A stretch of DNA of 33,935 nt from Candidatus Rokuibacteriota bacterium (GCA_016209385.1 JACQWB010000278.1:1-33935), one strand, 5' to 3'. Counted from the first letter of the stretch, positions 7,250 to 15,449 are shown. Program-made: numbers and translations. Notes: generated by a model from the sequence alone, not told the origin.

Positions 7250-10159
7250 CTACCCGTCCACGCCGTGGGGCGGCCGGCCCGGCGAGGCGTCCCGGGCCAC
7301 GGCGGCGACCTCCCCACCCGCGAGGAGCCCGCGCAGCTGCTCATCCGTATGGCGGGAGCAGAACTGGCGGAAGTTCTCTCCGTTGCTGCGATCGGCGAGG
7401 TATCTCCTCAGGAGCCGCTCGATGGCTTCGGGCACCTCGGTCGCGGAAACGCGGTAGCCCACCGGACGGGCCTTGGCCTGGTGCTTTCCCACGGCCCCGC
7501 CCACGCAGAAGTAGTAGGCGTCCGCCATCGTCCCTTCGACCTTCGTCTTCTTCCCCTCGATCCCGATGTCGGCGATCCAGTGCTGGCCGCAGCTGTTGGG
7601 GCAGCCGGTGACGTGGATCTTGACGTGCTGCTCGAAGCGCGGCATGCGTGTTTCCAGCTCCTCCACCAACCAGCGGGCGAACCCCTTGGTCTCCGTCAGT
7701 GCAAGCTTGCAGAACTCGGTGCCGGTGCAGGCGATGGTGCCCCGCCAGAACGGGGAGGCGCGAAGCCTCAACCCGGCCGTCTCGACCTCTTTCGCCAGGG
7801 CTTCCGTGTTTTGCGGGCGCACGTTGAGGATCAGCAGGTTCTGCATGGCGGTTGTGCGCAGCTCGCCGGTCCCGTAGCGGTCGGCCAGGTCGGCCACGAG
7901 CCTCATCTCGCCCGCGGTCATTCGGCCCCGGAGGACAGCGATGCCTGCATAGACGTAGCCGTCTTGCTTCTGAGGGTGGATCCCCACATGGTCGCGGTAG
8001 ACGTCGTCCGGCGGTTCCTCGGGAACGGCGGGGTCCAGGCGAAAGCCGATCCGCCGCTCCAGCTCCTCCTGAAAGCGCTCCACGGTCCAGCCGTGAGTGA
8101 GAAAGAGAAACTTGAGCCGCGCCTTCTCGCGGTCCTGCCGCAGGACATCGCTGTCGCTGAAGATCTGGGTGATGCCTTTGACGACGGGGAGGACCTCGTT
8201 CCAGTGGACGAAGACGTTCAGACGCAGGCCCAGGTGCGGGGTCGTCGAGAGCCCCCCGCCGACCCTGACCGAGAAGCCGATCTCGCCCGTCTCAGGATGC
8301 GTGATGGCGGTCATGCCGATGTCGTTGATCTCGGGGTAGGAGCACCAGACCCGGCAGCCGGTGATGGAGACCTTGTACTTGCGCGGGAGGTTGGAGAACT
8401 CGGGGTTGCCGTTCAGCATCCGGGTCGCCGCGTGGTTCAGCGGGGAAGCGTCCACGATCTCGTCGGCGTCCACGCCGGCCAGCGGGCAGCCGGTGATGTT
8501 GCGCGTGACGTCGCCGCAGGCCCCCATGGTGGTGATGCCGCACCGCCAGAGGCTCTGGAAGATCTCCGGGATCGCCTCGATCGGGACCCAGTGGAGCTGG
8601 ACATTCTGGCGGACGGTGAGGTCTCCGACCGCGCGCGCATGCTTCTCGGCGAGGTCGGCGATGCTGCGGAGCTGGTGAGAGAGGAGGAAGCCGTTCGGGA
8701 TGCGGATCCGCACCATGAAGTAGGGCACCGCCTTCCCCTCGCCGCCCTTGCCGCCGATCGCGCCGAGGCCGTCACCCTGGGTGTAGACCCCCCACGCGCG
8801 GAAATACGTGTTGAGCCACGCTGCCGGGATCGATTGATACCCCTCGCGAGCAAACCGGACGATCTCGTCGAAATGCTCCCAGGGGTTCAGCTCGCGCTTG
8901 AGGCGCTCGACCCTTTGCGCCTTCGTCTCTTTTACCGGAGCCTCTTTGACGGGCTCTGCCGGGGCGGCCGTGACCTCGGCCCCGCGCACCCAGTCTCGCA
9001 GGATCTCTGCGACCTCCGGGCGCGCAAGCTCCACGGGCAACGGCTCGCCCCGGCCCAGAAGCTCGCGCACCAGCGTCCCGCTCAAGGCCACCCGGTTCGA
9101 CGGGCCGTGAGGGCAGGTCTTCGGGGACGTGAGGGTCTCGCACCGGCGGCAGTAGAAGGTCTCGTCGAAGAAGAGGGGGACGATCCCCAGCTCCCCGGGG
9201 GCGAACTCCCGGAAGAGGTCGTCCACCGACACGCGGGACAACGCGGTCTCGATGCCCGTGTACTCGCGCCCCACGACGTAGTGGGTGCAGCCGTAGTTCT
9301 TCCGGACGAGGGCGTGGAAGAGCGTCTCCCGGGGACCGGCGTAGCGCATGGCGCCGGGAAACACCGCGAGGACGACCCGGTCCCTGGGGAAGTACTGCTC
9401 CACGAGGACCTGGTAGCAGCGGACGCGGACCTCCGAGGGAATCTCGTCGAGCTTCGACTTCCCCACCAGGGGGTGGATGAGGAGGCCGTCCAGGGGCTCG
9501 AGCGCGCACTTCTGGATGTACTCGTGGGCGCGGTGGACCGGGTGCTGGCTCTGGAATGCCACGACGGTTCGCCAGCCAAACTCACGGAACCGGGCCCGCG
9601 TCCCCGCCGGGTCCAGGCGGTAGGGCTCAAAGCCCTTCAGGGGCGGGCGGGCGATCAGGTCCACTGGTCCGGCGAGAAGCACGTTTCCGCGGGTGGTCTG
9701 ATACTCGACTCCGGGGTGGCCCGGGTCCTCGCTGCCGTACACGAGGCGGGTCTCTTCATGCCAGTCGTAGGGGAAGCGCTCTTCCACGTGGAGGATGCCG
9801 AGCAGCTCCTCCCAGGGGGCCACGAGAGCGACGTCCTCCCCTTCCTTCACGGCGTCGGCGGTTAGACGTCGAACCGCCAGAGTAATGGGGAGCGTCCAGG
9901 GTAGCCCGTTGGCCAGGCGCATCTCACCGAGGACGCTCCGGTAGTCGGCCTGGCCCATGAACCCCTCGAGCGGGCTGTAGGCGCCGACGGCCAGCAGTTC
10001 CAGGTCCGACATCGTCCGGGCGTTGAGGGCAATTGGCTTGAGGGAGGAGGCCCGCCGGCGGGCCTCCTCCAGGGCCTCCCCACGGAGGACCCGATCAACA
10101 AGCCTCCCGCCGTGGGGAGAAACCAGGTGAGTCGCAGAAACCTGGACTGTCTCGGTCAT
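7250..10159 (-). CDS. ATP sulfurylase fused to siroheme [4Fe-4S] sulfite/nitrite reductase
   Basis: A 969-residue fusion. Residues about 1-395 are a Sat-type ATP sulfurylase that makes APS from sulfate and ATP. It shows QSQHPVHRAHEY (203-214), IHPLVG, GPRETLFHALVRKNYGCTHY and a YCRRC...TCPHG zinc-type cluster. Residues about 396-415 form an Ala/Pro/Glu/Lys linker. The rest is a ferredoxin-type sulfite/nitrite reductase with the siroheme-[4Fe-4S] cysteines in CTGTEFC (811, 817) and TGCPNSCG (853, 857). The start at 10159 has GGGGGAAG upstream; an in-frame start at 10216 adds an unlikely 19 residues. Downstream genes make siroheme, its cofactor. Sulfite versus nitrite cannot be decided by eye, but fusion to Sat favours sulfite. 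The intermediate enzyme, APS reductase, is absent from the window. Confidence 0.9.
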   Translation of the reverse strand: MTETVQVSATHLVSPHGGRLVDRVLRGEALEEARRRASSLKPIALNARTMSDLELLAVGAYSPLEGFMGQADYRSVLGEMRLANGLPWTLPITLAVRRLTADAVKEGEDVALVAPWEELLGILHVEERFPYDWHEETRLVYGSEDPGHPGVEYQTTRGNVLLAGPVDLIARPPLKGFEPYRLDPAGTRARFREFGWRTVVAFQSQHPVHRAHEYIQKCALEPLDGLLIHPLVGKSKLDEIPSEVRVRCYQVLVEQYFPRDRVVLAVFPGAMRYAGPRETLFHALVRKNYGCTHYVVGREYTGIETALSRVSVDDLFREFAPGELGIVPLFFDETFYCRRCETLTSPKTCPHGPSNRVALSGTLVRELLGRGEPLPVELARPEVAEILRDWVRGAEVTAAPAEPVKEAPVKETKAQRVERLKRELNPWEHFDEIVRFAREGYQSIPAAWLNTYFRAWGVYTQGDGLGAIGGKGGEGKAVPYFMVRIRIPNGFLLSHQLRSIADLAEKHARAVGDLTVRQNVQLHWVPIEAIPEIFQSLWRCGITTMGACGDVTRNITGCPLAGVDADEIVDASPLNHAATRMLNGNPEFSNLPRKYKVSITGCRVWCSYPEINDIGMTAITHPETGEIGFSVRVGGGLSTTPHLGLRLNVFVHWNEVLPVVKGITQIFSDSDVLRQDREKARLKFLFLTHGWTVERFQEELERRIGFRLDPAVPEEPPDDVYRDHVGIHPQKQDGYVYAGIAVLRGRMTAGEMRLVADLADRYGTGELRTTAMQNLLILNVRPQNTEALAKEVETAGLRLRASPFWRGTIACTGTEFCKLALTETKGFARWLVEELETRMPRFEQHVKIHVTGCPNSCGQHWIADIGIEGKKTKVEGTMADAYYFCVGGAVGKHQAKARPVGYRVSATEVPEAIERLLRRYLADRSNGENFRQFCSRHTDEQLRGLLAGGEVAAVARDASPGRPPHGVDG

Positions 10160-10186
10160 GCTTCCCCCGCAAAGGGTGTGTCCGAA

Positions 10187-10216
10187 ATACTCACATTTGT
10201 CGATCGGTAAAGTCAA
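10187..10216 (-). promoter_or_regulatory. Candidate promoter for the sat-sir operon
   Basis: On the minus strand TTGACT (10216-10211) is followed after 17-18 nt by a weak -10 (TGAGTA/GAGTAT, 10193-10187), about 30 nt upstream of the chosen start. The stretch is clearly more AT-rich than its surroundings. Confidence 0.35.
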
Positions 10217-10345
10217 GAAATAATTTTTACTAATGGGGCAAGGAGTTGCCCCGAGGGAGGCACGCCGGACCTGGCCGGCGTTGAAGCCTACCGAGGGGAT
10301 CCGGAAGGCATTCGCGGAAGGACGATGCGCTTTCCCGGAACTGCG

Positions 10346-10560
10346 CTATCCCTTCACCTGAGCCCAGCGGCTCACGAACTGCCCCGCGGCCCACACGCCG
10401 ACGGCGAACGTCCCGAAGGAGAAGATTCCCAGGGAGAACACACCGACCGAGAAGACCCCGACGGAGAAGAGGCCGGCGGAGAAGACCCCCGCTGAGAAGA
10501 GGCCGGCCGACAGGACCCCCGCGCTGAACAACCCAGCGGATAGCCAGCCAGCCGACATCC
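10346..10560 (-). repeat. 15-bp tandem repeat within the pentad protein
   Basis: The pentads are also visible in DNA as imperfect 15-bp units (GAGAAGA followed by CCCCSRCC-type blocks on the plus strand) from about 10365 to 10545. Units near the middle are most alike, suggesting expansion by slippage. Confidence 0.6.
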
Positions 10561-10663
10561 GGTCCTTGGGCGCTGCATTGGGGATTGGCGGGCCGACCAG
10601 CCCGATCAGGAGCAGAACCATCAGCACTCCCCAGATGATCAGATTAGCGACGCGACGGGTCAT
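10346..10663 (-). CDS. Small membrane protein with eleven S-x-G-x-F pentapeptide repeats
   Basis: A 105-residue protein. Residues about 6-24 form a hydrophobic, probably membrane-inserted segment (LIIWGVLMVLLLIGLVG). From about residue 37 the chain is tandem pentads such as SAGLF, SAGVL, SAGVF, SVGVF, SLGIF, SFGTF, AVGVW and AAGQF, eleven in a row, ending in a short basic tail. A five-residue period with small, Gly and large hydrophobic positions resembles the pentapeptide-repeat right-handed helix, but without its usual A(D/N)LXX code, so the fold is a guess. The ATG at 10663 has AAGGAGGATC upstream, a strong start. The gene stands alone, divergent from padR. No function can be assigned. Confidence 0.75.
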   Translation of the reverse strand: MTRRVANLIIWGVLMVLLLIGLVGPPIPNAAPKDRMSAGWLSAGLFSAGVLSAGLFSAGVFSAGLFSVGVFSVGVFSLGIFSFGTFAVGVWAAGQFVSRWAQVKG

Positions 10664-10839
10664 GGCTCGATCCTCCTTCAGCACCCTGCTAGAGGCCGAA
10701 CGTGTTCCGGGTGAAGGTCCCGTGAAAGCCGAACGGCACGTGGTGGCGGAGCGAGAGCACAGCGAGCGGACGAGCCGCAAGAGCCGTGGCGATCGCCGCG
10801 ACGCTTAAGAAATGTTCGCCGATCCTGCACCCTCACCAT

Positions 10840-10864
10840 ACTCAAATATTTGTGTTTTTATACT
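10840..10864 (+). promoter_or_regulatory. padR promoter region with near-perfect operator palindrome
   Basis: ACTCAAAT|ATTTGTGT (10840-10855) matches its own complement at 7 of 8 arm positions and lies just before TATACT (10859-10864), a good -10. It is in the AT-rich island upstream of padR. PadR proteins usually repress themselves at such sites. A clear -35 is missing. Confidence 0.45.
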
Positions 10865-10898
10865 GAGACCTAAAAATCTTTAATAAGATAGTCTTAAG

Positions 10899-11459
10899 AT
10901 GTCGTTGAAACTCGCGGTCTTAGGGCTCCTGGTGGACAGCCCCCGGACCGGCTATGACCTGAAGAAGCTCTTCGACGGGTCCGTCGGCTACTTCTGGCAG
11001 GCGAAATTCCAGCAGATCTACGGCGAGCTGCGGCAGCTCGAGGGCGAAGGGCTCGTCGAGAAGCGCGACGTTCCTCAGGTCGGCAGGCCAACGCGGAAGG
11101 TCTACTCGATCACCCAGACCGGCCGCGCGGCCCTCGACGCCTGGCTCGACACCCCGTCGCCGCTGAGCCCGGTCCGCGACGAGTTCCTCGTCAAGGTGTC
11201 CTCGTTCGGAAGGCTCCCCCCCGAGCGGGCCGTCGCCCGTCTCAGAGAGCACCGCCACCTCCATGAAGAGCGCCTTGCCACGTACCGGACGATCGAGTCG
11301 CGGCTCAAGGAGGCGGGCTGGATCTCGGAGGCCGGCGTGGCCGAGCCGCTGCTCGGCGGCTACCTCACGCTCAAGCGCGGGATCGCCTACGAGGAGGACA
11401 CGATCCGCTGGTGCGACTGGGCGATCGGCCTCCTCGAGCCGCGGCTGCCCATCGGCTAG
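10899..11459 (+). CDS. PadR-family transcriptional regulator
   Basis: A 186-residue winged-helix regulator of the long PadR subtype. The N-terminal domain (residues 1-80) opens LAVLGLLVDSPRTGYDLKKL, contains FWQAKFQQIYGELRQLEGEGLV and the wing GRPTRKVYSIT, then GRAALDAWL. The C-terminal half (about 95-180) is the helical dimerisation domain (VRDEFLVKVSSFGRL, LREHRHLHEERLATYRTIE). PadR proteins repress genes for stress responses or exporters and release DNA on binding small, often phenolic, ligands. The direct target is probably its own promoter (see the palindrome at 10840-10855); neighbouring candidates are the divergent pentad protein and the SBBP gene 210 nt downstream. The ATG at 10899 is preceded by AT-rich sequence with only a weak ribosome-binding site. 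Confidence 0.9.
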   Translation: MSLKLAVLGLLVDSPRTGYDLKKLFDGSVGYFWQAKFQQIYGELRQLEGEGLVEKRDVPQVGRPTRKVYSITQTGRAALDAWLDTPSPLSPVRDEFLVKVSSFGRLPPERAVARLREHRHLHEERLATYRTIESRLKEAGWISEAGVAEPLLGGYLTLKRGIAYEEDTIRWCDWAIGLLEPRLPIG

Positions 11460-11482
11460 CGGCGAAGAGGACCTGCCGGCTC

Positions 11483-11570
11483 CGTCACCACCTGTCACCG
11501 CTGTCACCGGTTTTTGGGAGTAGGGGGGTGAAGTGAACCCTTGCCGTGAGACACGGAAGTGGGTGACAGT
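11483..11570. promoter_or_regulatory. GTCACC direct repeats with distant inverted copy upstream of the SBBP gene
   Basis: Three GTCACC units spaced 8-9 nt apart lie at about 11483-11508 (two of them as TGTCACC), and an inverted GGTGACAG lies at about 11561-11568. Regularly spaced repeats between two genes suggest a regulator-binding region, but no factor can be named. The rest of the gap 11460-11669 shows nothing else. Confidence 0.35.
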
Positions 11571-11669
11571 TCTCCAAAGGAGGACCGATGCCCGGCGAAG
11601 AGATGACTCCGACGTGAAACAGCCACCGTCCTGGACAATGGACTCAAAGACCGCGGGGAGGACGAAGCG

Positions 11670-14600
11670 ATGAAAACCTATGTGTGGCTCGTGGTCTCGG
11701 GAGCAGCCTTGCTGGGGCTGGTCGGTTATTGGAGCACCCTGACGGGCAAGGGAGCGGACAGGGTAGTGCCAGCCACCCAGCAGGAGAGCATGCCGGGCCT
11801 TTCGACGCCGACTCCCCTGCCGGCGCTGGTCACCAAGGAAGCTGTCCGCCAGCGGCTGCCGACGCTGCAGCTGCCCTTCATCGCCAATCAGGGTCAGGCG
11901 GCTGAGGAGGTCAAGTTCTACACACCGACCGCTGCCGGCACCCTCTTCGTGACCACGGCGGGGGAGCTGGTGTACGCGCTCCCGAAGCGACAGGGGGAGA
12001 AGCGAGGCCATGCGGTGGCGCTCACCGAGAAGCTGGTCGGAGGAACGGTGAGGGAGGTAACGGGCGAGGGCAAGACCCGGACCAAGGTGAACATCTTTTG
12101 GGGCAACGAGCCGGCCAAGTGGCAGCGCCACCTGCCCACCTACGACATGGTGAGTCTCGGCGAGGTGTATGCCGGGGTGGAGGTCAAGCTGCGCGCCTCG
12201 GGGAACACCGTGGAGAAGCTGTTCTATGTCAACCCTGGCGCGGACCCAGGGCAGATTCGGGTCAAGCTGGTGGGGGGGCAAGCGGTCGCGGTGACGGCGC
12301 AGGGGGAGTTGGAGGTGAGGACCGCGCCGGGCGCGATGCGATTCAGTAAGCCCGTGGCCTATCAAGAAGTGGCCGGGGGGCGGGAGTGGGTCGACGTGGC
12401 ATATGTGGTGGAGGGCGAGGCCTACGGCTTTCGGCTGGGGGCGTATGACCGGAGCAGAACGCTGGTGATCGATCCTCTCATCACCGCCACCTTCCTGGGA
12501 GGAAGTGTAAGTAGTGGTGAGATAGAGATGGAAGGTGGAGGGGATGCCGCCTTTGCGCTCGCCCTGGATAGCACAGGCCAGGTCTACGTGGCGGGGAAGA
12601 CGTCCTCCGCAAACTTTCCAGGCGTCGGTCCAGGGTCGGCGGATTCCGCCTTTGCTGGTTTGGCCGGAGCCTTTGTCGTCAAGCTGGATGCCGAGCTGAG
12701 TGAGATCCTGGCCGCCACCTTCCTGGAAGGAAGCGTGGGTTATCTGGGGATAGCCCCTCTTTCTAACGTGGAGCCCACTGCTCATCCTCCACATGCTACC
12801 CTGGCCCTCGATGGCATGGGCGGCGTCTACGTGGCGGGGACGACATCCTCCGCAAACTTTCCCGGCGTCAGTCGAGAGTCGGCCGATAACACGTTTGCTG
12901 GTTTAACCGAAGCCTTTGTCGTCAAGCTGAATGCCGATCTCAGTGCCATCTTGGCTGCCACCTTCCTGGGAGGAAGTGGAGACGAAGGTGTTTCGGCCCT
13001 CGTATTGGATGGCACAGGGAAGGTGTACGTGGCGGGGGGGACAACCTCAGCGGATTTTCCCGGAGTGGGTGCCGGGTCGGCCGATCCCACCTTTGCTGGT
13101 CCTAATGAGGCCTTTGTCGCCAAACTTGACGCCGATCTCGGGGCAGTCCGGGCCACCTTCCTGGGAGGAAGTAATCTCGACGGAGAGTTTGGTTTCGACT
13201 TTGCGTCGGCCCTCGCTCTGGATGGCAAGGGCCATGTCTACGTAGCGGGGACGACAGCCTCGGCCGACTTTCCTGGGGTCGGTTCGGGGTCGGCCGATTC
13301 CACCTTTGCTGGTCTCAGCGAAGCCTTTGTCGTCAAGCTGGATGCCGATCTCAAGACCATCCTGGCCGCCACCTTCCTGGGAGGAAGCAGTTCGGGTAAT
13401 TCGCTGGGAGGATTTGGAAGCGATACCGCTTTCGCCCTCGCTCTGGATGGCAATGGCCAGGTCTACGTGGCGGGGGCGACATCCTCGTGGGACTTTCCCG
13501 GGGTCGGGCCCGGATCGGCCGATCCCTCCTCGGATCTCCCCCTGCCCCCGAGCCCCTGCCCGCCCCCTTTAGTGTGCCCCGGGGGCCCCGCCCTCCTTGG
13601 GCCCGAAGCTTTCGAAGGCTTTATCGCCAAGCTGGATGTCAATCTCAGTGCCATCCTGGCCGCCACCTTCCTGGGAGGAAGTGGAAGTGATGCGGTTCTT
13701 GCCCTTGCCCTGGATCCCATAGGCCGCGTCTATGTGGCGGGTAGGACAAACTCATCGGTGTTTCCCGGGATCAGTCAGGGATCAATCGATCCCTTTGCTG
13801 ACTCAGAGGATGCCTTTGTCGCCAAGCTAGATCTCAATCTCAGTGCCGTCCTGGCTGCCACCTTCCTGGGAGGAAGTAGCGCTGATGCGGCTTTTGCCCT
13901 CGCCCTGGCTCCCACGGGCCACGTCTACGTGGCGGGGGCGACAGCCTCGGCGGACTTTCCTGGGGTCGGTGCCGGGTCGGCCGATCCCAGCTTTGCTATG
14001 GATACTTCTTTTTTCATCCATCCGAATATCGCCCACGAAGCCTTTGTGGCCAAGATTTTGGCCAAGGATTTGGACGGCAAGGTCGGTCCGCTGGGCGGCG
14101 AGATCGTGGATTCACTCGTCCCCATGCCACCCGGTCCTCCACCCGTGTTTCGTGTGGGCCCGGATGTGTTGCCGATGGAGGTCGGTGTCTTCATCGACGT
14201 GATTCCCGACCCCGATGTCTCGGCCCCCCCTGGGTTCCTCGGACCGGCCAGCCGCTTCGTGGACTTCACCCTCGATCCCAACCCAAGCCCGCTGCCAGCC
14301 CCGGGCGCGACGATTGTGCTGCCGCTGGCCTTTTCCCTTCCAGCCGCGACCCCGCTGCGCCTGTTCAAGTTCGCTCCCCCCAGCTCCCTGAGCGCCACGC
14401 TCGTCGTCGGCACGGTCGATGCGGGCGGCACGACCGCCACCTTCAACGGCATCACCGAGTTCTCCGTATTCGTCGCCTTTCAGGCCGCCAACCATCCTCC
14501 CGTCGCCAATGCTGGCGCGGACCAAGTGGTCTCGGCAGGCGTCGGCTGCCTGGCAACGGAGACCTTGGACGGGACGGGTTCAAGCGATGCGGATGGCGAC

Positions 14601-15107
14601 AGGCTGACGTTTACCTGGACCGGCTCATTTGGCACAGTCGGCGGCCCTACCCCAACGGTCACCTTGCCTCTGGGGATACATGTCATCACACTCACGGTCG
14701 ATGACGGCCATGGCGGGACAGACGCCGACACAGTCGCCGTGACGGTAGTCGACACGACGCCGCCGAGCATCGGCACTGTGACCGCCAACCCTAATGTCCT
14801 CTGGCCCCCCAACCACAGGATGGTGCCTATCGCCGTATCCGTATCGGTGTCGGATGTCTGCGATGCAGCACCGACCTGTCAGATCATCTCGGTCAGTAGC
14901 AGTGAGCCCGACGCTGGTCTGGGGGACGGCGACACCTCGCCGGACTGGGAGGTGACCGGGGCCCTAACGGTGAACTTGAGGGCGGAGCGCTCGGGCAAGG
15001 GGGGCGGGCGCGTATACACCATAATCGTCCAGTGCACCGACACCTCGGGCAATAGCGTCATGAAAAGCGTGACGGCGACTGCACCACACGATCAGCGACG
15101 CAAGTGA
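11670..15107 (+). CDS. SBBP-repeat beta-propeller surface protein with PKD domain
   Basis: A 1145-residue exported protein. Residues 1-25 form a signal or anchor segment. Residues about 50-270 form a conserved beta-rich N-terminal region (PFIANQGQ, VNIFWGNEPAKWQRHLPTYD, RTLVIDPLI). Then come seven or more SBBP repeats, each with TATFLGGS, ALALD..G.VYVAG.T.S..FPGV and DAFVAKLD (about 270-800). A PKD domain follows (PVANAGADQVV ... GSSDADGDRLTFTWT, about 945-1030), and a final beta-domain reads PPNHRMVPI. Such proteins occur on the surfaces of environmental bacteria and probably bind carbohydrate or protein; no catalytic site is visible. The ATG at 11670 follows GGGGAGGACG. Codon use is less GC-rich in the repeats than in neighbours, and the repeats are very alike at DNA level. 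Confidence 0.85.
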   Translation: MKTYVWLVVSGAALLGLVGYWSTLTGKGADRVVPATQQESMPGLSTPTPLPALVTKEAVRQRLPTLQLPFIANQGQAAEEVKFYTPTAAGTLFVTTAGELVYALPKRQGEKRGHAVALTEKLVGGTVREVTGEGKTRTKVNIFWGNEPAKWQRHLPTYDMVSLGEVYAGVEVKLRASGNTVEKLFYVNPGADPGQIRVKLVGGQAVAVTAQGELEVRTAPGAMRFSKPVAYQEVAGGREWVDVAYVVEGEAYGFRLGAYDRSRTLVIDPLITATFLGGSVSSGEIEMEGGGDAAFALALDSTGQVYVAGKTSSANFPGVGPGSADSAFAGLAGAFVVKLDAELSEILAATFLEGSVGYLGIAPLSNVEPTAHPPHATLALDGMGGVYVAGTTSSANFPGVSRESADNTFAGLTEAFVVKLNADLSAILAATFLGGSGDEGVSALVLDGTGKVYVAGGTTSADFPGVGAGSADPTFAGPNEAFVAKLDADLGAVRATFLGGSNLDGEFGFDFASALALDGKGHVYVAGTTASADFPGVGSGSADSTFAGLSEAFVVKLDADLKTILAATFLGGSSSGNSLGGFGSDTAFALALDGNGQVYVAGATSSWDFPGVGPGSADPSSDLPLPPSPCPPPLVCPGGPALLGPEAFEGFIAKLDVNLSAILAATFLGGSGSDAVLALALDPIGRVYVAGRTNSSVFPGISQGSIDPFADSEDAFVAKLDLNLSAVLAATFLGGSSADAAFALALAPTGHVYVAGATASADFPGVGAGSADPSFAMDTSFFIHPNIAHEAFVAKILAKDLDGKVGPLGGEIVDSLVPMPPGPPPVFRVGPDVLPMEVGVFIDVIPDPDVSAPPGFLGPASRFVDFTLDPNPSPLPAPGATIVLPLAFSLPAATPLRLFKFAPPSSLSATLVVGTVDAGGTTATFNGITEFSVFVAFQAANHPPVANAGADQVVSAGVGCLATETLDGTGSSDADGDRLTFTWTGSFGTVGGPTPTVTLPLGIHVITLTVDDGHGGTDADTVAVTVVDTTPPSIGTVTANPNVLWPPNHRMVPIAVSVSVSDVCDAAPTCQIISVSSSEPDAGLGDGDTSPDWEVTGALTVNLRAERSGKGGGRVYTIIVQCTDTSGNSVMKSVTATAPHDQRRK
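12480..13880 (+). repeat. Coding repeats with internal TTCCTGGGAGGAA palindrome
   Basis: The core GCCACCTTCCTGGGAGGAAG recurs, with one copy altered to GGAAGGAAG, at about 12486, 12714, 12957, 13150, 13369, 13661 and 13856. Units are thus roughly 190-290 bp apart. Each copy holds the inverted repeat TTCCT-GGG-AGGAA. This is near-identity at DNA level beyond what protein constraint needs. Confidence 0.7.
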
Positions 15108-15109
15108 CC

Positions 15110-15241
15110 ATGGAAAATGTTGGCTTTAGACCGCTGTACATTGATCTCTCCGAGCGGCCAAGTGTCGAGAGCGGGGAGATCTCCGAAGGCGTCGAGTTCT
15201 GGAGGGAGGTTCGACGCAGGAGGAAGGCCAGGGCCCGCTGA
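15110..15241 (+). pseudogene. Small frame ending in a duplicated antitoxin C-terminus
   Basis: A 43-residue frame whose last 14 residues (WREVRRRRKARAR and the stop overlap) are those of the ribbon-helix-helix antitoxin at 16674-16934. Positions 15200-15252 match 16893-16945 with one mismatch in 53 bp, including the antitoxin stop and the first codons (MARY) of the toxin. Upstream of the match the two sequences differ, and after MARY the toxin frame is lost. This is a copied fragment, probably left by recombination, and not a working antitoxin, although expression of the 43-residue peptide cannot be excluded. Confidence 0.55.
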
Positions 15242-15252
15242 TGGCCCGCTAC
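15200..15252 (+). repeat. 53-bp direct repeat, copy 1
   Basis: This matches copy 2 at 16893-16945 with one mismatch (A here, C there, at unit position 31). It spans the antitoxin/toxin junction in copy 2 but has no intact module here. Its right end coincides with the break in the carotenoid-oxygenase remnant. Confidence 0.85.
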
Positions 15253-15422
15253 ATGACGGCGCTCAGCATGCCGTCGCCGTCGAACCAGTGGCCGAAGGGC
15301 TGGCCGCCTACGTCATTCTGAGCCGGGCCGTTCCGGTAGAGCGTGCCGGTAAGGCGGTCGGGGAATCGCCCCTCGATCTCCTCGATCGGGTAGTCCCACT
15401 CCAAATATCGCGACTCTTGCAA
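15249..15422 (-). pseudogene. Truncated carotenoid oxygenase (RPE65 family) N-terminus
   Basis: Read on the minus strand, 15422-15249 encodes about 57 residues with RYLEWDYPIEEIEGRFPDRL, then GTLYRNGP and GHWFDGDGMLSAVM, ending at a TAG. LxGTLYRNGP and HWFDGDGM are hallmark N-terminal motifs of carotenoid cleavage oxygenases, non-haem iron enzymes of about 450-500 residues. Everything after the first 60 residues, including the four iron-binding histidines, is missing, and the stop codon lies inside the 53-bp duplicated sequence. The frame is the same as that of the upstream GTPase stop, and no good start codon is visible (TTG at 15422). The gene was cut by the rearrangement that placed the repeat here. 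Confidence 0.7.
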
Positions 15423-15449
15423 GCTCCGTTGTCCGTCGCGGCGCCGGTG

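Noticed and set aside
7265-9865. An 866-codon open frame on the plus strand
   Set aside because: It is antisense to the sat-sir fusion and is kept open by GC-rich third positions. It is rich in Arg, Gly and Asp without any domain, whereas the minus-strand frame carries all family motifs.
12480-13880. A CRISPR array, because of regularly spaced near-identical 20-nt repeats
   Set aside because: The repeats are in frame within a 1145-residue SBBP protein, the intervals are long and themselves similar, and no cas genes are present.
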